A stretch of 5,558 nt of DNA from Planctomycetota bacterium (GCA_021807585.1 JAKBCQ010000236.1:1-5558); one strand, 5' to 3'. Counted from the first letter of the stretch, positions 1-5,558 are shown. Numbers and translations: made by a program. The notes: generated from the letters alone by a model not told the origin.

Positions 1-2
1 CG

Positions 3-1457
3 CACGCGGCGAGCGCGTTTTTTCCGTCCCCCTTCGACGAGGCCGCGATTTTGACGATCGACGGAGTGGGCGAATGGGCGACCGCGAGCTTCGGCATCGG
101 CAGGGGAAATCGGATCGAACTCTCGCATCAGCTTCTCTTCCCGCATTCGCTCGGGCTTTTATACTCGGCGGTCACGTATTACACGGGTTTTCGCGTCAAC
201 AGCGGCGAATATAAAGTGATGGGGCTCGCTCCTTATGGAGAGCCTAAATACGTCGATTTATTTTACAAGCATCTGATCGATCTCAAGGAAGACGGATCGT
301 TTCGGATGGACATGTCGTATTTTCAATATTGTCAAGGATTGACGATGACCGCGCCGAAGTTTCATCGTCTATTCGGCGGTCCCCCCCGTCGGCCCGAAAC
401 GAACCTGACCGAGCGCGATCTCGACATGGCGGCTTCGGTTCAGGTCGTGACCGAGGAGATCATGCTTCGGACGGCTCGGCATGTTTATCAACAAACAGGG
501 ATGAGCAAGCTTTGCTTGGCGGGCGGAGTCGCGCTCAATTGCGTGGGGAACGGGCGGATTCTCCGCGAGGGTCCGTTCGAAGACGTGTGGATTCAGCCCG
601 CGGCGGGGGATGCGGGGGGGGCTCTCGGCGTCGCTCTTTTAATTGATCATCAATTGCTGGATCGACCGCGCGACGCGTCGCTTTTTGGTGGTGATCGGCA
701 GGCGGGATCGTTGTTGGGGACGGTTTATGACGACCGCGCGATCGAGCGGTTTTTGAAGGATGTGGGAGCGGTTTATACGCGGTACGACGACGACGACGCG
801 TTGTGTGCGGCGGTCGCCGAATCGCTCGCGGCGGGGAGGATCGTCGGTTGGTTTCAAGGTCGGATGGAGTTCGGTCCCAGGGCGTTGGGGGCGCGGAGCA
901 TCCTGGGAGATCCCAGGGGGCTTGATATGGGAACGATCATGAACGTGAAAATCAAATTCCGCGAGTCGTTCCGTCCGTTCGCCCCCGCGGTGTTGCGCGA
1001 TCGCGCGCGTGAATATTTCGAGCTTTCTCCCGATCATGAAAGCCCATATATGTTGTTAACGGCGCCCGTCGTCGCGGATAAGCGGATCGCGGCGAACGGC
1101 GCCGTGGAACGGGTTCGGGGGCTTGATCAAAGGAAGATCGCGCGGAGTGTGATTCCCTCAGTAACACATGTTGATTATTCGGCGCGGATTCAGACGGTCG
1201 ACGACGAACGGAATCCGCTCTTCGCTCGGTTGATCCGCGAGTTCGATCGATTGACCGGTCGTCCGGTGCTGATCAACACGAGCTTCAACGTGCGCGGCGA
1301 GCCGATCGTCGAATCGCCCGCCGACGCGTATCGGTGCTTTTTGGCGACCGATATCGACGCGCTCGCTCTCGGTCGGTTTGTTCTGGATAAACAGGGACAA
1401 AAGGCGATGTCGAAGCGCGATATTGAACGGCATCTCGCCAAGTTTCATCTCGATTGA
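3..1457 (+). CDS. Carbamoyltransferase, NodU/CmcH/SxtI family (5' end missing)
   Basis: Enzymes of this family transfer a carbamoyl group from carbamoyl phosphate, through a carbamoyl-adenylate, onto a hydroxyl of a sugar or natural product in the cytoplasm. The frame is open from the first in-frame codon, which begins the family motif HAASAFFPSPF, so the true start lies upstream. A TTG at position 51 is internal to conserved sequence and is not the start. Numbering from that first codon, the visible 484 residues include NSGEYKVMGLAPYG (66-79) and the LAGGVALNC segment (172-180) of the Kae1-like N-terminal domain. The YrdC-like C-terminal domain shows GRMEFGPRALGARSILGDPR (286-305) and RPVLINTSFNVRGEP (420-434). 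Full-length members have roughly 570-610 residues, so about 100 are missing. All hallmark motifs present are intact. The acceptor substrate cannot be inferred. An SxtJ-like gene follows after 65 bp, probably in the same operon. Confidence 0.95.
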   Translation, partial: HAASAFFPSPFDEAAILTIDGVGEWATASFGIGRGNRIELSHQLLFPHSLGLLYSAVTYYTGFRVNSGEYKVMGLAPYGEPKYVDLFYKHLIDLKEDGSFRMDMSYFQYCQGLTMTAPKFHRLFGGPPRRPETNLTERDLDMAASVQVVTEEIMLRTARHVYQQTGMSKLCLAGGVALNCVGNGRILREGPFEDVWIQPAAGDAGGALGVALLIDHQLLDRPRDASLFGGDRQAGSLLGTVYDDRAIERFLKDVGAVYTRYDDDDALCAAVAESLAAGRIVGWFQGRMEFGPRALGARSILGDPRGLDMGTIMNVKIKFRESFRPFAPAVLRDRAREYFELSPDHESPYMLLTAPVVADKRIAANGAVERVRGLDQRKIARSVIPSVTHVDYSARIQTVDDERNPLFARLIREFDRLTGRPVLINTSFNVRGEPIVESPADAYRCFLATDIDALALGRFVLDKQGQKAMSKRDIERHLAKFHLD

Positions 1458-1480
1458 GCCGGACGGAATCTTCGGCTTTT
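1457..1480 (+). terminator. Terminator-like hairpin starting at the carbamoyltransferase stop codon
   Basis: AGCCGGA (1457-1463) pairs with TTCGGCT (1471-1477) around a 7-nt loop, giving seven pairs including one G-T wobble. TTT and then A follow directly. The left arm begins with the last base of the TGA stop codon. The T-tract is short, so this may be a weak terminator or attenuator that lowers expression of the next gene, or a 3'-end stabilising hairpin. The assignment rests on base pairing only. Confidence 0.45.
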
Positions 1481-1510
1481 ATGATTGATGATAAATAGAA
1501 GAGAATATTC

Positions 1511-1516
1511 AAGGGG
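1511..1516 (+). promoter_or_regulatory. Ribosome binding site setting a GTG start
   Basis: AAGGGG lies 6 nt upstream of the GTG at 1523. The alternative in-frame ATG at 1535 would have only the weaker sequence GACGACGGTGACGACTTCG just before it. The site therefore favours the GTG start for the SxtJ-like gene. Confidence 0.55.
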
Positions 1517-1522
1517 ACGACG

Positions 1523-1939
1523 GTGACGACTTCGATGGATTGGAAACCGAGCGAGCGGAAGTTGGCCGGATTTTCGGAGGCGTGGTTGTTTTTTCTGGGG
1601 ATGATCGGCGCTCCGTGGTGGGCTTGGCGAGGTTATTGGGTTGTGGCGGCGGTGTTTTGGGTGCTTGCGGTTTTGGTTCGAGGGGTTGGTCTTTGGCGGC
1701 CGTCGTATTTGAAGCCGTTGTTCGTGGGGATGACGTTGGTTTCGTGGCCGATCGGCGTCGTGGTCTCGTGGAGCGCGATGGCGTTGTTTTATTTCGGCGT
1801 GATCACGCCTGTGGCGATCGTGTTTCGGCTGATCGGTCGCGATGCGCTGAAGCGGAAGTTCGACCGCGACGCGACGACGTACTGGGAGGCTTGCCGCGTC
1901 GATCGCGGGGGTACTGAGCGGTACTTGAAACAATTTTGA
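1523..1939 (+). CDS. SxtJ-like small integral membrane protein
   Basis: This 138-residue protein resembles the SxtJ family, named from the saxitoxin cluster where sxtJ lies next to the carbamoyltransferase gene sxtI. Its biochemical role is unknown. Hydrophobic segments lie at about residues 20-35, 37-53, 67-83 and 84-103, so it is probably a multi-pass inner-membrane protein. The family-like C-terminal signature is visible: a TP pair (95-96), RLIGRDALKRK (102-112) and TYW (119-121), followed by a charged tail. The start is GTG at 1523, supported by AAGGGG at 1511-1516; ATG at 1535 is the alternative and would remove four residues. The position 65 bp after a NodU/SxtI-type carbamoyltransferase supports the family call. 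No DUF5989/SxtK gene follows. I am fairly sure of the family and have no evidence for a specific function. Confidence 0.75.
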   Translation: MTTSMDWKPSERKLAGFSEAWLFFLGMIGAPWWAWRGYWVVAAVFWVLAVLVRGVGLWRPSYLKPLFVGMTLVSWPIGVVVSWSAMALFYFGVITPVAIVFRLIGRDALKRKFDRDATTYWEACRVDRGGTERYLKQF

Positions 1940-2345
1940 TACAAATATCAGAAGAAGTTAGCGGGCGTGTTTGGAGGCGGATCGGGCGTCGTGATCGGCA
2001 GGGTTTACCACGCTTGCGCGACCGTGAAATTCGTTACGATTTATTGACGTAAGTTCTTGGTGGAAAAGAGGAAATGACGTTCAAGGCCGAGCGTCATGAA
2101 GACGATAGAGATAGTGACTTGCCAAGGCGTGACACGCCGCGGCGAGGACGACTCGGGAGCACCCAGCGGGGTGACTTCTCGCGGTTACGGTTGCGGGGAA
2201 TCGTGGATTCGCCGTGACCGGGGCGGTCGGGAACGCTTGCCGCGTGGAGCCGCCGTGGACTTACCAACCAATCGAGGGCGTTGTCGTCGGCTCGTAGGCC
2301 GTAGGGCGTCCTTGTGAATATGTTTGTCAAGGAGAATCGTCTCCC
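1940..2345 (+). other. 406-bp intergenic region and probable leader of the Cys-rich gene
   Basis: I see no convincing gene here. The stretch has several short perfect inverted repeats: ATGACG/CGTCAT (2074-2079 with 2092-2097), GGCGT/ACGCC (2126-2130 with 2134-2138), CACCC/GGGTG (2160-2164 with 2169-2173), and GAATC/GATTC around a GTG loop just after 2196. None is followed by a T-run, so they do not look like terminators of the SxtJ-like gene. A TTGACG hexamer at 2044-2049 resembles a -35 box, but no good -10 box lies 16-18 bp downstream. The region probably holds the promoter and structured 5' leader of the gene at 2346; a small RNA cannot be excluded. Confidence 0.4.
2329..2344 (+). promoter_or_regulatory. 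Shine-Dalgarno sequence within a small hairpin
   Basis: AAGGAG (2329-2334) is a strong ribosome binding site 11 nt before the ATG at 2346, a slightly long spacing. GGAGA (2331-2335) can pair perfectly with TCTCC (2340-2344) across an ATCG loop. The ribosome site could thus be partly hidden, and folding would also bring it closer to the start codon. The pairing is seen directly; any regulatory role is inference. Confidence 0.5.
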
Positions 2346-2924
2346 ATGTTGAAGCCCTTGACGTTGAGCGTCGGCCTGGCGGTCGCGTTGTGCGCCGGCG
2401 GCGTCTCCCTGGCCGGTCACAAGTCGGCTTGCAGCACGTGCGGTCTGGCGTCGCCTCAATCCGCGATCGCCAGTCCCCAAGGAGTTACGCCTTCGGCCCA
2501 AGGCTGCGCGCCCGCTTCATCTTGCGGCATCTGCGGCAAAAAGCCGAGCTTTTTCAGCAATCTCGGCAAGCTGTGCCAACCCAAACCCAAAACGTATACG
2601 TACGAGTGGGTTTTGAAGAAGAAGAAAGTTTGGGGACATAAGAACTCGGGTTGCAATGTTTGCGGCGGAGCGGTGACCCCGTCCGGCCAATACGCGGCGA
2701 CCCCGACCGGCCAGTACAGCAGCCCCCAAACGTACTCGTCTCCGGTCTACGGCGCAAGCCAAACGGCTTCGGCCGCGGTTCCTCCGGTGGGAGAGATCAC
2801 CCCCGCGAACGAGGAAGTTCCTCCTCCTCCGGCGAACGTCCCCGAAAAACCCCCGGTTCCGACCCCGGCCACCCCGGGAACGGCGTCGACGGGCATGCTG
2901 TTCTCAACCCCCTCGGGTGAATAA
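2346..2924 (+). CDS. Secreted Cys-rich protein with three CxxCG pairs and a Pro-rich tail (hypothetical)
   Basis: I do not recognise a named family; the style matches small secreted planctomycete proteins. The N-terminus has Lys3, a hydrophobic core (about 5-22) and a plausible signal peptidase I site after SLA (21-23). Cys16 does not make a good lipobox because Leu precedes it. The mature part has three CxxCG motifs at 29-33, 60-64 and 103-107, plus Cys54 and Cys77. Between the second and third lies a basic, aromatic segment, KTYTYEWVLKKKKVWGHK (82-99), the most conserved-looking part. Residues 111-133 hold degenerate Pro/Gln/Tyr repeats, and 146-178 are Pro-rich and probably disordered. Paired cysteines suggest disulfides or metal binding outside the cytoplasm. 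The ATG at 2346 is supported by AAGGAG and by the signal peptide. A terminator follows, so the gene is likely monocistronic. Confidence 0.85.
   Translation: MLKPLTLSVGLAVALCAGGVSLAGHKSACSTCGLASPQSAIASPQGVTPSAQGCAPASSCGICGKKPSFFSNLGKLCQPKPKTYTYEWVLKKKKVWGHKNSGCNVCGGAVTPSGQYAATPTGQYSSPQTYSSPVYGASQTASAAVPPVGEITPANEEVPPPPANVPEKPPVPTPATPGTASTGMLFSTPSGE
2676..2723 (+). repeat. Two-copy 24-bp tandem repeat inside the Cys-rich gene
   Basis: Two adjacent 24-bp units (2676-2699 and 2700-2723) encode TPSGQYAA and TPTGQYSS. Shorter degenerate continuations, PQTYSS and then PVYG, follow. The copies differ at several bases, so this is an old duplication rather than a recent expansion. It lies at the start of the low-complexity tail. 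Confidence 0.6.
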
Positions 2925-3245
2925 TTAATCAAGCGAATAGAAGTACACATCTTTGATAGATCCGGATCGATCGCGACGATAAGAAAGGCGATCCTCGTCC
3001 CACCGGGCGAGGGTCGCTTTTCGTCGTTGATGGTTAATTATTTGAACGCATGATTGAATTAATCGATCGAGGCGACGAGGTCGTTTCTCCGAGAGCGACG
3101 GCGTCGTCACTCCACTTGAGCGATCGGAAGAGGGTAATCGGTGCGGAGCGGGTCGCGTGTTCCACCGGGTCTACCGCGATGGTTATGATTCAACTTTGGG
3201 CGTCGGGACCGCTACGAATCCGATTGGTTACGAGGGAGTGAGACA
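2925..3245 (+). other. 321-bp intergenic region between the Cys-rich gene and the SDR gene
   Basis: The left part holds the terminator at 2984-3021. To its right an AT-richer stretch (about 3027-3066) offers a weak promoter candidate: TTGATG at 3027-3032 and CATGAT at 3049-3054, 16 bp apart, each matching four of six consensus bases. If used, it would give a leader of roughly 180 nt for the SDR gene. The rest (about 3070-3231) is GC-rich and I see nothing recognisable in it. The 63-codon open frame at 3050-3241 has no ribosome binding site and no recognisable protein features, so I do not call it. Confidence 0.35.
2984..3021 (+). terminator. Intrinsic terminator of the Cys-rich gene
   Basis: GCGATCCTCG (2988-2997) pairs with CGAGGGTCGC (3008-3017): ten pairs including one T-G wobble. 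Within the loop, CCC (2999-3001) can also pair with GGG (3005-3007). TTTT follows at 3018-3021. An AAAG run sits on the left side (2984-2987), so the element could also work in the opposite direction. It lies about 60 bp after the stop codon at 2924. Confidence 0.8.
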
Positions 3246-3998
3246 ATGGCGGATCGAGTCGCGTTCATCACGGGGGCGAATAAAGGGATCGGGTTGGAGA
3301 CGGCCCGCGGACTGGGAGCTCTGGGGGTGGCGGTCGTCATCGGTAGCCGAGATGAGTCGAGAGGGGTCGCCGCGGCGGACATGCTGCGCTCCGAGGGGAT
3401 CATCACCGTCGAGTCGGTCAAGTTTGATGCGACCAAACGCGAGGATCACGACGCGATCGCACGCGTGCTCGCAAATCGTTACGGCAAGCTCGACATTCTG
3501 GTGAACAACGCGGGGGTGATGCTTGATTCCGTGTCGTTCGAGGGGGAGGGGGGGTTCAACACCACGTCCACGGTAACGCCCGACACGCTTTTGGAGACGT
3601 TTGAGACGAATTTCTTCGCCGTCGTCGCGCTCACACAAAAACTGTTGCCGTTGATCCGCAAGTCGAAGGCGGGGCGGATCGTCAATCTTTCAAGTATTCT
3701 CGGGTCGCTCACGCTCCACGCCGATCCGTCTTCGCCGATTTATCCTATGAAAGCGTTCGCATACGACGTGTCGAAAACGGCGTTGAACGCCTTTACGATT
3801 CATCTGGCGCACGAGCTTCGATCGACATCGATCAAGGTGAACTCGGCGCATCCCGGTTGGGTGAAGACCGACATGGGGGGGTCGGCGGCGCCGATGGAGC
3901 TTTCCGAGGGGGGCAAAACGAGCGTTCAACTCGCGACACTTCCCGACGACGGTCCGACGGGGGGCTTTTTCCACCTCGGCGAACCTCTCCCCTGGTGA
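3246..3998 (+). CDS. Short-chain dehydrogenase/reductase, carbonyl-reductase-like
   Basis: This is a complete 250-residue cytoplasmic NAD(P)H-dependent oxidoreductase of the classical SDR fold, expected to interconvert a carbonyl and an alcohol. The Rossmann nucleotide-binding motif TGANKGIG is at 9-16 and the structural NNAG at 87-90. The catalytic set is Asn122, Ser149 or Ser150, Tyr173 and Lys177 (YDVSK, 173-177). Ser34-Arg35 after the second strand suggests NADPH preference. The Ser-Tyr distance of 23-24 residues exceeds the usual 13 or so. That insert and the C-terminal GGFFHLGEPLPW match the carbonyl-reductase-like subgroup of SDRs as I recall it. The ATG at 3246 has GAGGGAG at 3232-3238, 7 nt upstream. 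It is separated from the upstream gene by a terminator and appears to stand alone. The substrate cannot be predicted. Confidence 0.93.
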   Translation: MADRVAFITGANKGIGLETARGLGALGVAVVIGSRDESRGVAAADMLRSEGIITVESVKFDATKREDHDAIARVLANRYGKLDILVNNAGVMLDSVSFEGEGGFNTTSTVTPDTLLETFETNFFAVVALTQKLLPLIRKSKAGRIVNLSSILGSLTLHADPSSPIYPMKAFAYDVSKTALNAFTIHLAHELRSTSIKVNSAHPGWVKTDMGGSAAPMELSEGGKTSVQLATLPDDGPTGGFFHLGEPLPW

Positions 3999-4138
3999 AG
4001 CGACACGGAATCCGAAGAGGATCTCGCGCCGATTCGGGTCCGATCCGAACGGGGGAGTGGGGAGTGGCCGCGGCGGATCGGTGAGCCTCCTTCAATATTC
4101 GCCATGTTTTGGGCGGTTCGAGCTTGTCGGCGTAATGT

Positions 4139-4150
4139 GTGTTTAAACAC
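4139..4150. promoter_or_regulatory. Perfect 12-bp palindrome, possible operator
   Basis: GTGTTTAAACAC is fully self-complementary and sits at the left border of the AT-rich island. Its length and symmetry fit a binding site for a dimeric regulator. No matching regulator gene is in the window, and I found no second copy in the non-coding stretches. Function is inference. Confidence 0.3.
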
Positions 4151-4192
4151 GATAATATCTGAACATATTTATTATTTTGGCGGAATCATGGT

Positions 4193-4224
4193 TCGCCCGC
4201 GAGTCGACGCGGCGTCGCGGGCGA
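4193..4224 (+). terminator. Strong GC-rich hairpin, terminator-like but without a T-tract
   Basis: TCGCCCGCGA (4193-4202) pairs perfectly over ten bases with TCGCGGGCGA (4215-4224) around a 12-nt loop. An alternative fold pairs CGACG with CGTCG (within 4204-4217) and CGCCCG with CGGGCG. The bases that follow, TCTTCG, are not a proper T-run. It could end transcription from the SDR gene, about 195 bp upstream, or act as a structured element between divergent AT-rich segments. The structure is certain and the function is not. Confidence 0.4.
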
Positions 4225-4424
4225 TCTTCGATAAAGTATTATTACATATGTTTATTATGATGCGCAATTTGAAACGGTCGTAAGGAATGGGTTGGGGCGG
4301 CGGGAATTGTTGCGGAAAATGGAAAAGCGACGCTTGCGGCGGTATGTTCGCCGATTTAAGATCTATTGTTCTCGATTTTCGAGCGACTCCCGCTCGCGGT
4401 AATCTGAAGCGCGAGGGCCCGGCC

Positions 4425-5558
4425 ATGCGGCGACGATTCGGGATCGGTCGGCGGGTAATGTTACGGATATCGCTCTGTCTGGCGGTCGCCGCGATCGCCG
4501 CGGAGCGAGCGCGGGGCGATAAGATCCTGCTCCGCGGCGGGGGGCAAATTCGCGGGATCGTGTTGCCGGCGGCGTCGGACGCGAAACCGACCGATTCGGT
4601 CCAGGTTCAAACCGAGACGGGGTCGCGGCCGATCACGATCAAGAAATCGCAGATCGTCAAGGTTGTGGACGAGCCGAGCAGCCTGACCGAATACGTGAAG
4701 AAACGTGACGAGACTCCTGACACGGCGTCGGCTCAGTACGAACTGGGACAATGGTGCGAGGCGCACAAGCTGCGCGGCTTGGCCGATGTTCATTACGAGC
4801 GTGCCGTGCTGAAAGACAGCGGATACGCGCCGGCTCATAAGAAGTTGGGCCATGCGCAGTACGACGGTCGTTGGCTGACGCAGGACGAATACAAGCAGGC
4901 GCAGGGGCTCGTCAAGGTCAAGGGGAAGTGGGTTTCGCCGCAAGAAAAAGCGAAGCGCGAGGCCGCCGCGGCGCTGACCGCCGAACAGCAAAAATGGACG
5001 AGGAAGATCCGCGCGCTGCATCAAACGTACCGGATGGGAACGCCTGCGCAGAGCCGGCAGGCCGAGCTCAAATTGCTGGGGATTCAGGAGCCCGCGGCGG
5101 TTCCTGGGATCGTGCAGGTGATGGGCGAAGATATGGATTTCGTGCGGATCTTGATGGCGCAGATCCTCGGCGGCATCACCGATCGTCACGCGGCGCAGGC
5201 GCTGATCAGTCGCGTGATGATGGAGCCCGAGCTCAAGGTGCTCGACGCGATGCTGATGCAAGCGAAGCGATTCGAACCCGCGTATTATACGTCGATGCTG
5301 TACGCGGCTTTACAGTCTGAAAACCCCGTCGTCGTCAATCGAGCGGCGTATGCGCTCGGCGAGCTCAATATCACCGCCGCGGTTCCCAAGCTGATACCCG
5401 TTCTCATCACCTATCAAGACAAGTTAGTTTATGATAATTCGGCGGGATCGGGCGGGGGAGGGGGAATGGGGTTCATGTCGGGCGGACCGGGGGTCGGAGC
5501 GCGTGTGCCTCCCGGTCGAGCCGGCCTCGCGGCGCAGGCGCCTCCCAGCATGGCGAAC
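4425..5558 (+). CDS. Exported HEAT-like repeat protein of planctomycete type (3' end missing)
   Basis: The frame stays open to the window edge, giving 378 residues with no stop. An Arg-rich start (Arg2-4, 9, 10, 14) and a hydrophobic core (about 15-26) form a signal peptide or anchor. A beta-rich segment begins KILLRGGGQIRGIV (33-46). A helical, TPR-like stretch follows (about 101-143), then two G-[RK]-W motifs, GRWLTQDE (148-155) and GKWVSPQE (167-174). Charged helices come next, then a HEAT-like helix pair (about 290-328) including NRAAYALGELN (305-315). A Gly-rich linker starts near residue 339. Such proteins probably act as protein-protein scaffolds outside the cytoplasm; no catalytic residues are seen. 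The ATG at 4425 has GAGG at 4413-4416; an ATG at 4458 is possible and would leave a shorter signal peptide. Family identity is from recalled similarity. Confidence 0.8.
   Translation, partial: MRRRFGIGRRVMLRISLCLAVAAIAAERARGDKILLRGGGQIRGIVLPAASDAKPTDSVQVQTETGSRPITIKKSQIVKVVDEPSSLTEYVKKRDETPDTASAQYELGQWCEAHKLRGLADVHYERAVLKDSGYAPAHKKLGHAQYDGRWLTQDEYKQAQGLVKVKGKWVSPQEKAKREAAAALTAEQQKWTRKIRALHQTYRMGTPAQSRQAELKLLGIQEPAAVPGIVQVMGEDMDFVRILMAQILGGITDRHAAQALISRVMMEPELKVLDAMLMQAKRFEPAYYTSMLYAALQSENPVVVNRAAYALGELNITAAVPKLIPVLITYQDKLVYDNSAGSGGGGGMGFMSGGPGVGARVPPGRAGLAAQAPPSMAN

Larger units (their letters stand above)
3999..4424 (+). other. 426-bp intergenic region with an AT-rich island
   Basis: No convincing gene is seen. 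The first 90 bp are GC-rich, with a short GGGGAGT tandem duplication around 4052-4065 and no clear terminator close to the SDR stop codon. From about 4131 to 4275 the sequence turns strongly AT-rich, broken by one GC-rich hairpin at 4193-4224. TATTAT (4253-4258) and TATGAT (4256-4261) resemble -10 boxes but have no good -35 partner. Nearer the next gene, CGAGCG (4380-4385) pairs with CGCTCG (4391-4396) around a 5-nt loop. The region most likely holds the end of the SDR transcript and the promoter of the gene at 4425. Confidence 0.4.

Noticed and set aside
612..621. G8 tract in the carbamoyltransferase, and G7 tracts in the SDR gene, as possible frameshifts
   Set aside because: Conserved motifs continue in the same frame on both sides (DAGGALGVAL here, and NNAG through GGFFHLGEPLPW in the SDR), so the frames are intact.
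51..1457. TTG at 51 as the start of the carbamoyltransferase
   Set aside because: The frame is open upstream and already encodes the conserved HAASAFFPSPF motif, so the gene starts before the window.
1445..1933. Minus-strand open frame of 162 codons opposite the SxtJ-like gene
   Set aside because: Low-complexity Arg/His/Pro composition, no domain, and the plus-strand frame has coherent membrane segments and a family signature.
2096..2317. Possible 73-residue small protein in the leader region
   Set aside because: No ribosome binding site, Arg/Gly-rich composition, mixed third-position use unlike the real genes, and overlap with several hairpins.
4172..4426. Minus-strand open frame of 84 codons in the AT-rich intergenic region
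   Set aside because: No ribosome binding site or recognisable motif, and it crosses the strong hairpin and AT-rich island.
4461..5261. Long minus-strand open frame of 266 codons
   Set aside because: It lies fully antisense to the HEAT-like gene, is rich in Arg, His and Leu as expected from a GC-rich shadow frame, and has no recognisable domain.
1..5558. Mobile element, CRISPR array, toxin-antitoxin or defence system
   Set aside because: I saw no transposase, terminal inverted repeats with flanking duplications, regular spaced repeats, or paired small overlapping genes.

Overview
The window is GC-rich DNA with strong G/C bias at third codon positions. It carries five protein-coding genes, all on the plus strand, and two of them run off the edges. 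The protein make-up points to Planctomycetota, probably an Isosphaeraceae-like member. The main clues are a secreted protein with repeated CxxCG pairs and a Pro-rich tail, a secreted protein with HEAT-like helices and repeated G-[RK]-W motifs, and a NodU/SxtI-type carbamoyltransferase followed by an SxtJ-type membrane protein. The lineage call is inferred from recalled protein style; no rRNA or marker gene is present.

Left part (3-1939): the C-terminal four fifths or so of a carbamoyltransferase is followed after 65 bp by a small SxtJ-like multi-pass membrane protein. They probably form one transcription unit. A terminator-like hairpin starts on the last base of the carbamoyltransferase stop codon and may reduce read-through into the second gene. 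The partner usually expected next to this pair, a tiny SxtK/DUF5989 protein, is not seen. The unit may modify a secreted or envelope-linked product, but the substrate cannot be read from this window.

Middle part (1940-3021): a 406-bp non-coding stretch with several short hairpins leads to a gene for a 192-residue secreted protein with a signal peptide, three CxxCG pairs, a Lys-rich segment and a Pro-rich tail. Its Shine-Dalgarno sequence can fold into a small hairpin. A convincing intrinsic terminator closes this gene, so it is probably transcribed alone.

Right part (3022-5558): a complete classical short-chain dehydrogenase/reductase of the carbonyl-reductase-like type stands alone. A 426-bp intergenic region follows, with an AT-rich island that holds a perfect 12-bp palindrome and a strong 10-bp hairpin. 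The last gene encodes an exported HEAT-like protein that is cut by the window edge and has a Gly-rich linker near that edge.

Apart from the likely carbamoyltransferase/SxtJ pair, the genes look like separate transcription units with no clear shared pathway. I saw no mobile element, CRISPR array, tRNA, rRNA or recognisable defence system.
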